A stretch of 64,000 nucleotides of DNA from JBHGXV01 sp041920505 (GCA_041920505.1 JBHGXV010000048.1:57821-121820); one strand, 5' to 3'. Shown: positions 50,906-62,200, counted from the first letter of the stretch. Translations and numbers: made by a program. Notes: generated by a model not told the origin, from the sequence alone.

Positions 50906-51115
50906 GTGCCAAAACTTGACAATCCCTGGCAGGCCATCATTTTCGTCAGCCTGATCGGCGTCGATCTGGCCGTGTGCTCCATAGCCGGTTTCTGGCTGGG
51001 ACGATACGCTGATCGATTGCTTGGGACCGGCCCGTGGCTGATGATGAGCGGATTGCTCCTCGGTCTTGCCGCCGGTGTCTACAGCGTCTATCGGCTGGTA
51101 CGCTCATACTTGTAG
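50906..51115 (+). CDS. atpZ: AtpZ/AtpI-family small membrane protein
   Basis: A 69-residue protein with two membrane helices (about 8-29 and 41-63) separated by a short GRYADRLLGTGPW loop, typical of the small AtpZ (gene 1-like) proteins opening atp operons. Proposed roles are magnesium/calcium transport or c-ring assembly support. GTG 50906, with AAGGAGAGG 7 bases upstream; that site is sequestered in a leader hairpin. atpI follows after 10 bp. Confidence 0.8.
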   Translation: MPKLDNPWQAIIFVSLIGVDLAVCSIAGFWLGRYADRLLGTGPWLMMSGLLLGLAAGVYSVYRLVRSYL

Positions 51116-51125
51116 GAGTGTCAAG

Positions 51126-51494
51126 ATGCAAACGTTTACCTCAGCGATGCGCATGATCTTTTGCTGTGCTTTTTTATGTATGGCGCTTGTCGCGATACTC
51201 TGGGGGCTGTTGCCTGCACATAGGCTGTTTTTGCAAAGCCTTTTGGTTGGAATGGCGGCAAGCCTCGTCAACGGCGCGGTGTTGCTGAGCAAAACGTGGC
51301 GCGTCGGACAGGCGGCGGTCGATCCGGCGACGCGTCCGAAAGGCACCGGCATGATGCAGCGGCTTCTGGTGGTTTCCTTTGCCGTGTATCTCACGGTTCG
51401 TTTCCCCGCATCCTTTACACTTTCGGGAGTCCTCATCGGGCTGTTTCTGATCCAGATTCTGAGCCTTCTTTTCGTTTATCGCTCCTTTAAATAG
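51126..51494 (+). CDS. atpI: ATP synthase protein I
   Basis: A 122-residue membrane protein with four hydrophobic segments, matching AtpI of Bacilli in length and position before atpB. AtpI helps assemble the c-ring. Start ATG 51126 is 7 bases after AGGAGTG; earlier in-frame starts overlap atpZ. Sequence conservation in this family is low, so the call rests on context and topology. Confidence 0.82.
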   Translation: MQTFTSAMRMIFCCAFLCMALVAILWGLLPAHRLFLQSLLVGMAASLVNGAVLLSKTWRVGQAAVDPATRPKGTGMMQRLLVVSFAVYLTVRFPASFTLSGVLIGLFLIQILSLLFVYRSFK

Positions 51495-51557
51495 AGTACC
51501 ACTGTCAGCTTTGCCTACTGTTTACAAACTACCAGACGATGGAAAGGGGTGAAAGAG

Positions 51558-52367
51558 ATGCATCATTTCTCGCCGCGTTTTGAAGTCATGGGAATGGTTT
51601 TTGACATTCCGACGATGATTATGACAGTCGTAACTGCCCTTGTGGTCTTTTTGCTGATTGTCGGTTTGACGCGCAATCTGTCGGCCGGCGTGCCGCGCGG
51701 GGCGCAAAACTTTTTGGAGTGGGTCATTGACTTTGTGAAAGGAATCGCCGGCAACTTCATGGATGCCAAGACCTCCGCGAAGTTCGTGACACTCGGGCTC
51801 ACGCTGTTCCTCTACATTTTCATCGGGAACCAGTTGGGGCTGTTGTTCAACGTAAACATCAACTACAAAGGCCACATCAGCGAAAGTTTCATGAACATGC
51901 TGACGCTTTCCGGAACGGAAGAGGCGGCGCATCACAAACAAGAGGCAATCACCGAAGAATTGGCGAAGGACGGAGTCGTCGTCTCCTGGTGGAAGTCGCC
52001 GACTGCCACACCCAGCGTGACGTTCGCGCTCGCGTTGATCGTCCTGCTCTACTCTCACTACCTTGGGTTGCGCAAGGGCGTGGGCAAGTATTTCAAGCAT
52101 TATATTGAACCCAATCCGGGGATTCTGCCGCTTCACCTGATGGAAGAGTTTATTATCAAGCCGTTGACGCTGCCGTTGCGTCTATTCGGTAACATCTTCG
52201 CCGGTGAAGTGTTGATCGCCGTGCTGCTGAGTGCCGGCGTTGTCGTGGCCACCCTGCCGCTCATCGTATGGCTGGGTTACTCGGTGTTCGTCGGTTCCGT
52301 GCAGGCGTTCATCTTTACGACGTTAACCATGGTGTATATCTCACAAAAAGTGAACGATCACCATTAA
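51558..52367 (+). CDS. atpB: ATP synthase F0 subunit a
   Basis: Proton-channel subunit of 269 residues. The conserved arginine essential for proton transfer is in LTLPLRLFGNIFAGE (fourth to fifth helix), and the last helix has GSVQAFIFTTLTMVYIS. Five to six membrane helices. Start at ATG 51558, 8 bases after AAAGGGG. A central extramembrane loop (about residues 105-150) is rather polar and histidine-containing. Confidence 0.95.
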   Translation: MHHFSPRFEVMGMVFDIPTMIMTVVTALVVFLLIVGLTRNLSAGVPRGAQNFLEWVIDFVKGIAGNFMDAKTSAKFVTLGLTLFLYIFIGNQLGLLFNVNINYKGHISESFMNMLTLSGTEEAAHHKQEAITEELAKDGVVVSWWKSPTATPSVTFALALIVLLYSHYLGLRKGVGKYFKHYIEPNPGILPLHLMEEFIIKPLTLPLRLFGNIFAGEVLIAVLLSAGVVVATLPLIVWLGYSVFVGSVQAFIFTTLTMVYISQKVNDHH

Positions 52368-52417
52368 TCATTCGATTCATCTCGATATTTCAACCACTTT
52401 AAGGAGGGTATTTCACA

Positions 52418-52636
52418 ATGGATTTGGCTATCGCCGTAGGTTTGATGTTTGGTCTCGCCGCTGTAGGTGCTGGTATCGGTAACGGTCTGGTTATCAGCCG
52501 TACAATTGAAGGTACCGCTCGTCAACCGGAAGCACGTGGTTCCCTGATGGGTCTCATGTTCCTGGGTCTGGGTCTCGTAGAGGCACTGCCGATCATCGCG
52601 GTTGCGATCGGGTTCATCCTCTTCGGTCGTCTGTAA
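52418..52636 (+). CDS. atpE: ATP synthase F0 subunit c
   Basis: A 72-residue two-helix protein forming the rotor ring. Glu55 in the second helix (GLVEALPIIA) is the proton carrier, and GAGIGNG is the packing motif of helix 1. The polar loop ARQPEARG contacts the F1 stalk. No sodium-binding signature (for example a Gln/Ser/Thr set) is evident, suggesting protons. AAGGAGGG precedes the start. Confidence 0.97.
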   Translation: MDLAIAVGLMFGLAAVGAGIGNGLVISRTIEGTARQPEARGSLMGLMFLGLGLVEALPIIAVAIGFILFGRL

Positions 52637-52655
52637 GCGGGGCAACAACGAAATG

Positions 52656-52686
52656 GGCGGGGGCTTGACCTTCGCCTCTCTTTTGT
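52656..52686 (+). terminator. Weak hairpin between atpE and atpF
   Basis: GGCG (52656-52659) pairs with CGCC (52673-52676), with inner GG/CC pairs, followed by TCTCTTTT. The 133-base atpE-atpF gap is the longest in the operon, so it may be a partial terminator or processing site that favours subunit c. Confidence 0.3.
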
Positions 52687-52769
52687 AAGCATTATCGTGT
52701 AAGCGCATTGCCGAGCCAAGAACCTCCGCGTTCATTGGCACGCCTGTATGTCAGGAAGGAGTGAACCAG

Positions 52770-53273
52770 ATGATCGACTTAGGGTCCGTATCTCTTGAAT
52801 GGGGTACGATGTTGTTCCAGGCCATCGTCTTCCTCGTGCTGCTCTTGCTCGTGCGGAAGTTCGCGATGGGTCCGGCCATGGCCGTCATGGAAAAACGTCG
52901 TCAGCATATCGAAAACGAAATCACCACCGCAGAGCGCAACCGTCAGGAAGCGGAAGCGCTGTTGGCTGAACAACGCCGCGTACTGGACGAGGCGCGCGTG
53001 GAAGCGAAAGCGATCCTCGACCGCGTCACCAAGCAGGCAAACGACGAAGCGGCCCGCATCGTTGAGGATGCGAAGGCGGCGGCGGATCGCCTGAAAGCGG
53101 AAGCGTCCGCCGAACTGGCTCGCGAAGTGGAGAAGGCAAAAGCCGATCTGCGCGACCAGATGGCAGGCCTGTCCGTGTTGCTCGCCTCGAAGATTATCGA
53201 GAAAGAGCTGGATGAGGCAGCGCAAAAATCCACGGTTGAACAATTCCTCAAGCAAGTAGGAGATCGCCTATGA
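52770..53273 (+). CDS. atpF: ATP synthase F0 subunit b
   Basis: Peripheral stalk subunit, 167 residues: one N-terminal membrane helix (about 10-32) and a long charged coiled coil (about 40-150; runs of EA/KA heptads). Start at ATG 52770, 8 bases after AAGGAG; GTG 52761 overlaps that site. Its stop overlaps the atpH start by 4 bases. Confidence 0.95.
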   Translation: MIDLGSVSLEWGTMLFQAIVFLVLLLLVRKFAMGPAMAVMEKRRQHIENEITTAERNRQEAEALLAEQRRVLDEARVEAKAILDRVTKQANDEAARIVEDAKAAADRLKAEASAELAREVEKAKADLRDQMAGLSVLLASKIIEKELDEAAQKSTVEQFLKQVGDRL

Positions 53274-53794
53274 GCGCAGTAGCCAAGCGGTACGCTCGCG
53301 CCTTGTTTGAAGTGGCGAACGAGCGGGGACTTGTTGACCAAATCGAAACGGAATTGCGTAGTGTTGTGGATGCCATCGAGGGCAACGCGGAACTGGCGAA
53401 GATTTTGATGCACCCACATATTGCCCCTGACGCAAAGAAAGAGTTGGTCAGCCAACTGTTTCAAGCACGTGTGGCAACGGAAACACTGAACTTCCTGAAC
53501 CTGTTGATCGACAACAAGCGTGAGTCCGATCTCGCCCCGATCGTCCGGGCGTACGTCGTGCTGGCCAATGAGGCCCGCGGAATTGCCGATGCGGTCGTGA
53601 CCACGGCCAAACCGCTCAGCGACGAGGAACAGACACAGCTTGCCGAACAGTTCGGGAAGATATTGAACAAGACGCTGCGCGTCACGACTGTTGTCGACCC
53701 GTCGATTCTGGGCGGTGTCGTGGTGAAAATCGGCGACCGTCTGTACGACGGCAGCATCAAGACCAAATTGGAACACTTCGCGCATCAACTATAA
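53270..53794 (+). CDS. atpH: ATP synthase F1 subunit delta
   Basis: A 174-residue protein linking the stalk to the top of F1. It opens with AVAKRYARALFEVA, the family hallmark, and ends with the VDPSILGGVVVKIGDRLYDGSIKTKL signature segment. The ATGA overlap with atpF indicates coupled translation. Confidence 0.95.
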   Translation: MSAVAKRYARALFEVANERGLVDQIETELRSVVDAIEGNAELAKILMHPHIAPDAKKELVSQLFQARVATETLNFLNLLIDNKRESDLAPIVRAYVVLANEARGIADAVVTTAKPLSDEEQTQLAEQFGKILNKTLRVTTVVDPSILGGVVVKIGDRLYDGSIKTKLEHFAHQL

Positions 53795-53823
53795 GACGTT
53801 TGGATGAATGGGGTGAATCATAA

Positions 53824-55335
<1,512 letters not shown>

Positions 55336-55359
55336 TCGCGCAGGGTAAGAGACATCTTC

Positions 55360-55391
55360 CGCATGCCGAGCAGACGTTCTCTCGGCATGCG
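55360..55391. repeat. Perfect inverted repeat between atpA and atpG
   Basis: CGCATGCCGAG (55360-55370) and CTCGGCATGCG (55381-55391) form an 11-base stem with a 10-base loop. No T-run follows, so it is not a terminator; an RNA-stability or processing hairpin is likelier. Confidence 0.6.
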
Positions 55392-55411
55392 CACACAAGG
55401 TGGTGAAAAGA

Positions 55412-56272
55412 GTGCCTCAAGGAACACGTGAAATCAGACGCCGCATCAAGAGCGTGAAAAATACCCGCCAGATCACCAAAGCGATGAAGATGGTGGCGGC
55501 AGCCAAGTTGCGCCGCGCTCAGGAGAAGGCGGAAGCTGCGCGTCCGTACGCCGCCAAGATTCGGGAAGTGATCGCCAGCATCGCCAGCGGCACGTCCGGC
55601 AGCAAGCATCCGATGCTGCAATCCCGTCCGGTGAAGAAGACCGGCTACATCGTCATTACCTCTGACCGCGGACTGGCCGGCGGTTACAACGCCAACATCA
55701 TCCGCAAGGTCGTTCAGACCATCCGCGAAAACCACAAGTCGCAGGACGAATACGCGCTGATCGCGATTGGGCGCAAGGGCCGCGACTACTTTAAAAAGCG
55801 TCATTTTCCGGTCATCGATGAAATCGTCGGCTTGCCGGAGAATCCGAAGTTCAGCGACATCAAGCGCATCGCCAGCGCAGCCGTCAAACTGTTCGCTGAC
55901 GAGAAGGTTGACGAGTTGTACCTCTGCTACAATGAATTCAAGAGCGCAATCTCCCAGACGCCGCAAGTGATTCGTCTGTTGCCGCTGGAACCGGTGAAGA
56001 ACGCGGAGCGCAAGGTGAACTACGAATACGAGCCGTCTGCGGAAGAGGTGCTGGCAGAACTCTTGCCCAAGTATGCCGAGACGCTGATTTACAGCGCGCT
56101 GCTCGATTCGAAAGCCGCTTTCTACGGTGCCCAGATGACCGCGATGGGCAACGCGACCGACAACGCGACCGACATGATCGACCGTTTGACCCTGTTCTAC
56201 AACCGGGCTCGTCAGGCGGCCATCACGCAGGAGATTTCCGAGATCGTCGCCGGTGCCAACGCCCAGGCGTAA
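55412..56272 (+). CDS. atpG: ATP synthase F1 subunit gamma
   Basis: Central rotor shaft, 286 residues. The N-terminal helix GTREIRRRIKSVKNTRQITKAMKMVAAAK and the C-terminal ATDNATDMIDRLTLFYNRARQAAIT are the coiled-coil ends that turn inside F1. I choose GTG 55412, 8 bases after AAGGTGG, which gives the normal N-terminus; GTG codons at 55400 and 55403 sit inside the ribosome site. Confidence 0.95.
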   Translation: MPQGTREIRRRIKSVKNTRQITKAMKMVAAAKLRRAQEKAEAARPYAAKIREVIASIASGTSGSKHPMLQSRPVKKTGYIVITSDRGLAGGYNANIIRKVVQTIRENHKSQDEYALIAIGRKGRDYFKKRHFPVIDEIVGLPENPKFSDIKRIASAAVKLFADEKVDELYLCYNEFKSAISQTPQVIRLLPLEPVKNAERKVNYEYEPSAEEVLAELLPKYAETLIYSALLDSKAAFYGAQMTAMGNATDNATDMIDRLTLFYNRARQAAITQEISEIVAGANAQA

Positions 56273-56336
56273 TCTCGCGGAATTGTGTACGGCTTAACGC
56301 TTTGCAAACAGGCTTTATTAGGAGGGAAGAAGTAAG

Positions 56337-57746
56337 ATGGCGAAAGGACGCGTGGTACAGGTAATGGGTCCCGTTGTCGACATCGAGTTCGAACGCGGAC
56401 ACCTGCCTGCTATCTACAATGCGATCAAGATTCAGTATAAAGCACAAAACTCTGGTGAGCGCGACATCGACCTGACCCTGGAAGCAGCCGTTCACCTGGG
56501 TGACAATATCGTTCGTACGGTTGCGATGGCTTCCACCGACGGTCTGGTTCGCGGCATGGAAGCAGTCGACACCGGCGCGCCGATCTCCGTTCCGGTAGGG
56601 GAAGTGACGCTCGGCCGCGTGTTCAACGTGTTGGGTGAACCGATCGACCTGCAAGAAATGGGCGAAGTGAAGCGCCGCGACCCGATTCACCGTCCGGCTC
56701 CGGCGTTTGCCGAACAAGCGACCAAAGTGGAAATCCTCGAAACCGGGATCAAGGTCGTTGACCTGCTCGCACCGTACGTAAAAGGCGGTAAAATCGGTCT
56801 GTTCGGCGGTGCCGGCGTAGGGAAAACGGTATTGATCCAGGAATTGATTAACAACATCGCCCAGGAACACGGCGGTATCTCTGTATTCGCCGGCGTAGGC
56901 GAGCGTACCCGCGAAGGGAACGACCTGTATCACGAAATGAAAGAGTCCGGCGTTATCAACAAGACCGCGATGGTGTTCGGTCAAATGAACGAACCGCCGG
57001 GTGCGCGTCTGCGCGTGGCTCTCACCGGTCTGACCATGGCGGAATACTTCCGCGACGAAGAGGGCCGCGACGTGCTCTTGTTCATCGACAACATCTTCCG
57101 CTTCACCCAGGCAGGTTCCGAGGTATCCGCACTGCTGGGCCGCATGCCGTCCGCGGTAGGTTATCAGCCGACGCTGGCTACCGAGATGGGTGCGCTGCAA
57201 GAGCGGATTACGTCCACGAAAAAAGGTTCGGTTACGTCCATCCAGGCGATCTACGTTCCGGCCGACGACTACACCGACCCGGCTCCGGCAACCACGTTCG
57301 CGCACTTGGACGCTACCACCAACCTGGACCGCGGTATCTCCGAGCTGGGGATCTATCCGGCCGTTGACCCGCTCGCGTCCACCTCTCGCGCTCTGACTCC
57401 GGAAGTTGTCGGTCAAGAGCACTATGAAGTGGCGCGCGGCGTGCAAAAAATCCTGCAACGCTACAAAGAACTCCAAGACATCATCGCCATCCTCGGTATG
57501 GACGAGTTGAGCGACGAGGACAAGCAAACGGTTGCACGCGCTCGCCGCATCCAACGCTTCCTGTCCCAGCCGTTCCACGTCGCCGAGCAGTTTACCGGTT
57601 TCCCTGGCAAATACGTGCCGGTTAAAGAAACCGTACGCAGCTTCAAGGAAATCCTCGAAGGCAAGCACGACGATCTGCCGGAAGCGGCGTTCCTCTATGT
57701 AGGCACGATTGAAGAAGCGGTCGAGAAAGCGAAGAAAATGGCGTAA
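56337..57746 (+). CDS. atpD: ATP synthase F1 subunit beta
   Basis: Catalytic subunit of 469 residues: Walker A GGAGVGKT (about 157-164), catalytic Glu in GERTREGNDLYHEM, Walker B VLLFIDNIFRF and the DELSDEDK motif near the C-terminus. AGGAGGGAAG precedes ATG 56337. Codon use is strongly biased, as expected of a highly expressed gene. Confidence 0.98.
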   Translation: MAKGRVVQVMGPVVDIEFERGHLPAIYNAIKIQYKAQNSGERDIDLTLEAAVHLGDNIVRTVAMASTDGLVRGMEAVDTGAPISVPVGEVTLGRVFNVLGEPIDLQEMGEVKRRDPIHRPAPAFAEQATKVEILETGIKVVDLLAPYVKGGKIGLFGGAGVGKTVLIQELINNIAQEHGGISVFAGVGERTREGNDLYHEMKESGVINKTAMVFGQMNEPPGARLRVALTGLTMAEYFRDEEGRDVLLFIDNIFRFTQAGSEVSALLGRMPSAVGYQPTLATEMGALQERITSTKKGSVTSIQAIYVPADDYTDPAPATTFAHLDATTNLDRGISELGIYPAVDPLASTSRALTPEVVGQEHYEVARGVQKILQRYKELQDIIAILGMDELSDEDKQTVARARRIQRFLSQPFHVAEQFTGFPGKYVPVKETVRSFKEILEGKHDDLPEAAFLYVGTIEEAVEKAKKMA

Positions 57747-57773
57747 GACAACCCTCGAAAGGGGAGACGGTAA

Positions 57774-58178
57774 GTGAGCAAGATGACAGTAGAAGTCGTA
57801 ACTCCCGAACGGGTTGTCTACAGCGGTGAAGCTTCGATGGTGATCGCACGCGGCGTGGACGGGGACCTCGGCATTTTGCCGAACCACATGCCGCTTGTGA
57901 CGCCGCTGAAAATCGCGCCTGTTCGGATCAAGACCGAGGGCGACAAAGAGACGCCTATTGCCGTGAGCGGCGGTTTTATGGAAGTGCGCGGCGACAAGGT
58001 GACCATCCTTGCCGAGACGGCCGAGCTTCCGGAAGAGATCGACGTGGCACGTGCGGAGGCGGCGAAAGCGCGTGCCGAACAACGCCTGAACGAAAAACAT
58101 CCGGACCTCGATCAGCGTCGGGCCGAACTGGCTTTGCAGCGTGCAATGGCGCGACTCCAAGTCGCCAAACGGATCTAA
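57774..58178 (+). CDS. atpC: ATP synthase F1 subunit epsilon
   Basis: A 134-residue regulatory rotor subunit: beta-sandwich (1-85; VVTPERVVYSGEA, GDLGILPNHMPLVTPL) and two C-terminal helices (about 90-134) that can inhibit ATP hydrolysis. GTG 57774 after AAAGGGGAG. Last gene of the operon, followed by a terminator. Confidence 0.95.
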   Translation: MSKMTVEVVTPERVVYSGEASMVIARGVDGDLGILPNHMPLVTPLKIAPVRIKTEGDKETPIAVSGGFMEVRGDKVTILAETAELPEEIDVARAEAAKARAEQRLNEKHPDLDQRRAELALQRAMARLQVAKRI

Positions 58179-58190
58179 CGACTCCAAAAT

Positions 58191-58217
58191 CCCCGCGCAA
58201 GGATTTGCGACGGGGTT
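58191..58217 (+). terminator. Terminator of the atp operon
   Basis: CCCCG...GCAA pairs with TTGC...CGGGG across GGAT, then TTTTTT. It is followed by a TATAAT (58239-58244) that probably starts the next gene. Confidence 0.85.
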
Positions 58218-58280
58218 TTTTGGCTCACAGGAAATCCTTATAATAGATGAATCGGAAATTTTTTACAAGGAGAGTGCTGT

Positions 58281-59021
58281 ATGCAGACGATTCGAGACGT
58301 ACACACGAACAAAGAAGAAACCATTGTCCCCACCGGTTTTACCGCCAACGGCTGGGCAAGCATTTTGTCCCACGAGATGAAAGTGCTGTTCCACGCTATG
58401 TGTCACGTAGTGCCCAAATACCATTCCAAGGCAGAGATGCGGGAAGCGCTGAATGAGATTCGTGGCTTGAGAGGCACGTTTTCCGCTTTGGACAAGGACT
58501 TGTTCAAGTCTGAAGAGGCGTACCAGGGATATTTGCGCCATCTGGAAAAACACCGCAAGTTTCTGGAGCGCTCCAACTTCACCTATCCGGCTTCGCTCGA
58601 TGAGGCGATCGAGCTGTTCGTGAAGTGGGGATTGGTGCTGGACAAAGGGGACATATGGGACGTGCCGGTTACGCCGTTCCCGGAGGCTCAGGAACTGTTC
58701 ACGCTGACCGATGTCGAACGGGCGGCCCTGACCCACATCAAGCTGGAAGCACTGGTGCATCCGGTGTTCAGCAAGTTGATCCTCGCCTTGCACGAAAAGG
58801 ACGAGAATACGTTCTATCTGTCCAAAGCGGAACTTAAAGAGATGCTTAACACCAATGACGCGATGCTGATGGAAGTGCTGATCAAGCTGACCCCGTACCT
58901 GAAAGAACCGATCGAAAACATGCAGGACATTCCCGACGACGAAAAGATGGAATTCACTGTCGAGTGGGAACGGGTCTACGAAGACTTTTTGGGCGACAAG
59001 AATCCGCAGGTGATCCAGTAA
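58281..59021 (+). CDS. Orphan soluble protein (246 aa)
   Basis: I do not recognise this family. The protein is acidic, mostly helical and has no signal or membrane segment. It contains many histidines early on (SHEMKVLFHAMCHVVPKYH), which might bind a metal, and a run of amphipathic helices afterwards. An ACAAGGAGAG site lies 7 bases before ATG 58281, a TATAAT about 37 bases further up, and a terminator follows, so it is a well-formed single-gene unit. It lies between the atp operon and a secreted protease with no functional hint from either side. Confidence 0.75.
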   Translation: MQTIRDVHTNKEETIVPTGFTANGWASILSHEMKVLFHAMCHVVPKYHSKAEMREALNEIRGLRGTFSALDKDLFKSEEAYQGYLRHLEKHRKFLERSNFTYPASLDEAIELFVKWGLVLDKGDIWDVPVTPFPEAQELFTLTDVERAALTHIKLEALVHPVFSKLILALHEKDENTFYLSKAELKEMLNTNDAMLMEVLIKLTPYLKEPIENMQDIPDDEKMEFTVEWERVYEDFLGDKNPQVIQ

Positions 59022-59029
59022 CCGATCCA

Positions 59030-59062
59030 GCGGGCAGAGAGCGATCTCTGTCCGCGTTTTTA
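59030..59062 (+). terminator. Terminator after the 246-aa gene
   Basis: GCGGGCAGAGA (59030-59040) pairs with TCTCTGTCCGC (59045-59055) across GCGA with one mismatch, then GTTTTT. Confidence 0.85.
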
Positions 59063-59136
59063 TTTGTCGATATGTGGCGAATCCAATGGGATTGTGTCAA
59101 TAAATTATTTTTATAAAGAAACAGGAGAGAGTCCGC

Positions 59137-59223
59137 ATGCGGAGAATAGAGAAACAAGTCGGTATATTTTGTATATTTCAAACAAAAACAACCAAATTTG
59201 CATGCAGGAGGGAATGGCGTTGA
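59137..59223 (+). CDS. Possible 28-aa leader peptide upstream of the protease
   Basis: ATG 59137 has an AGGAGAG site 7 bases upstream and runs to a TGA that overlaps the TTG start of the protease (shared TTGA). This is the geometry of translational coupling. The peptide is basic and ends in CRREWR. The predicted promoter -10 (TATAAA at 59112-59117) would start RNA almost inside the ribosome site, so its translation is uncertain. Confidence 0.4.
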   Translation: MRRIEKQVGIFCIFQTKTTKFACRREWR

Positions 59224-62200
59224 AGAAACAGACAAAGCTGGTGATGGCGTTCACACTGACCGCCGGGTTGGTTTTTAACGGGCTGCCTTACCAGGTGTTC
59301 GCCGCCAATACGGTGAACAAACTGGAGTTGAAGAACGTCAATGCACTGACCAAAGCGACGGCAGAGACGGCTCACGCCGCCGAGATTTCACCCAATCTCA
59401 ACACCAAGTCGAAAAAGCCTGTCCGAGTCATCGTACAGTTCCAAAGTCAGCCGATGGTCGTGGCCAAAGCGCTGGCCAAGGGAAAACGGCAGGTGTTTTC
59501 CGCCAGCTCAGTGGAAGCGCGGGTGAAGAATGAACAGCGTTCGTTCCAAGAAGCGGCCAGCAAACGTAATATCGACCTACAGGTGCACCGCACGTTCCGC
59601 TATGTGCTCAACGGGATGGAAGTGACGGTGCCGGCCAATCAAATACCTGAATTGGCCAAACTGCCAGGTGTCAAGTCGATTTACGAAAACGCCCATTACT
59701 ATGCGTTGCCGATCGCAGGGGACGAAAACCTGGCGGAGACGGCGGCGTCCGGCGCACGCTACGATCTGAATCCGCTCAATCAGATTCACGTTCCCGAGAT
59801 GTGGGCGGCCGGATACACCGGCAAAGGGATCAAGGTGGGGGTGATTGACACCGGCGTCGACTACCTGCATCCCGATTTGAAAGACGCCTACAAGGGCGGA
59901 TACGACTCCTTCGACGACGATAAGGATCCGTACGAACAGGCACCGATTCCGATCGACAAGGACCCGCGCGGTACGGGTTACGAAGGATCGGAGCACGGTA
60001 CGCACGTGTCGGGGACGATTGTCGGCCGCGATGCCAACCCGACGTCGAAAATTTCGGTCAAAGGGATCGCATACGAGGCCGATCTGTACGTCTACCGTGT
60101 GCTCGGCCGCGACGGAGGCAGTTCCGCGCAGGTCATCGACGGCATCGAGCGTGCGGTCAAGGACGGCATGGACGTCATCAACCTGTCGCTCGGTTCCGAT
60201 GCGGAAAAGAACCCGAACTCGCCGGATTCCATCGCATTGAACAATGCCGTTCTTGCCGGGGTGACTGTCTGCGTCGCCAACGGCAACGCCGCGCAGAACG
60301 CGCCCGGCCAGTATTACTATACCCTGGGATCGCCTGCTGTTGCCCAACTGGTCACATCCGTTGGCGCTACCACCACTCCAACCCCTGAGATCAGCGCGAC
60401 AGCCGATGCCACCGCAGGCACCGACACCACCCGCTATGACCTGAAAGTGATGGCGTGGGAGGCGACCAAGGACGACCTGAAAGCCGTATTGGGCACAAAA
60501 CCGATTCCGGCGGTTTACTGCAACTTAGGAACGGTGGAAGACTTCGCGAACGTGGACGCAAAAGGCAAGGTCGCTTTGATTTCCCGCGGTACAAACGCGT
60601 TTGTCGACAAGATCAAAAATGCCAAAAATGCGGGTGCCGTCGCTGCCGTGATCTTCAACGGAAACGACCGGGATGGTGACGGTCAGGCCGACCTCGACCT
60701 GCCCGCCGGTTACCGCGAAGGCAACATTGACGTGTTTATTGGCGAGAGCTTCAACAATATTCCGACGTTTGACATGAAGGGCATCGAGGGGCGCAAACTG
60801 GCCAAAGCGATCGTCTCCGATCCGGAGAAAGCCAGGAGCTTTACGTTCTCCTTCGGTGACAACTACACCAAGACGACCAAGCCGGGCGGCCTGATGGCCG
60901 GGTTCAGCTCCCGTGGCCCGAATATGGACGGCGATTACGGCATCAAACCGGACGTGGTCGCACCGGGTACGTACATCTTGTCCAGCGTGCCGGCCTACGG
61001 CAAGATGGATCCCAATGCCGATTACAACAAGGCGTACACGCGGCTCGACGGCACCAGCATGGCTACCCCGCACATCGCCGGGTTGTCGGCATTGTTGAAA
61101 CAGGCGCATCCGGACTGGACCCCGTTCGACATCCGTGCCGCCCTGGCCAATACCGCTGAGCCAATCACGGACGAGGAAGGCACCCGGTATGATGTCTACT
61201 CGCAAGGGGCCGGTCAGGTAAACGGCGAGGCGGCCTTGAAAACGCCGGCATTGCTGGAGAGCGTCGAGGAGATTACGATCCTTGACAAGGATTTCGCGCC
61301 GAAACAAGTGACCAACTACGGCGACAACGTGAGCTTTGGCCTGCTGGCTCCGGGCAGCGAGAAAACCAAAAAGCTGCAACTGAAAAATACGTCGAACAAG
61401 TCGGTCAGCTACCAGGCGGAGATTCACCTGCATCCGTCTGTCACCACAGATCCGTGGGACCCGAAGGACACTCCAGACGCAAGTAACCTGAAGGTAACGC
61501 TCGGCAAGCTGAACGACGACAGGATTACCGCCGACGGGAACCAGACTGTATTGTTTGACCTGACCGTACAGCCAGATGAAGACGCGGCTGCGGGCGTATA
61601 CGAGGGGGAGGTATTGCTGAAAAGCGAGGACGATCACCCCGATCTGCATCTGCCGTTCGTCGTCCATGTCGGCACCGAACGGGAAGACACCCACTTTGGC
61701 TTTGACCAGTTTGAAGTCTCTTCTTCGATCTTGTCGCCCAATGGGGACGGAGAGGACGATACGATTGACGCAAGCGCCTTGTTGACGGCAACCGACGTCA
61801 ACCACATCTATCTGGACGTGTACGGACTGGACGATCTGTACATCGGTACCTTGGCGGAGATGGTGACGCTAAATGACGCCGGCGAACCGACCTACGAGCC
61901 GATTGCGCCAGGGAACATCACCTTTGCCAATATCGACGGCAGCTATCTCGACGGAACGCTTGATTCGCGCGGCCGCCCGGTGGTAAAACACCTTACGGAC
62001 GGCGAGTACAAACTGGTGATTGTCGGTGTCAACCAGGATGTGACCAAACCTTTGAGCGAACAAATTCTCGCGACGTACCTGGCCTTTTCGGCCTTCAAGG
62101 TCGTCGACAGCAACGTGACGATCGACAAGGAACAGTTGAAACGCGAAGTCGCCAAGGCGAAAGCCGAGTTTGAACCGCTGGATGTCAACACGACGGTGAT

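Noticed and set aside
55360..55391. Hairpin after atpA considered as an intrinsic terminator
   Set aside because: No T-run follows, and essential downstream operon genes lack any other promoter in the gap.
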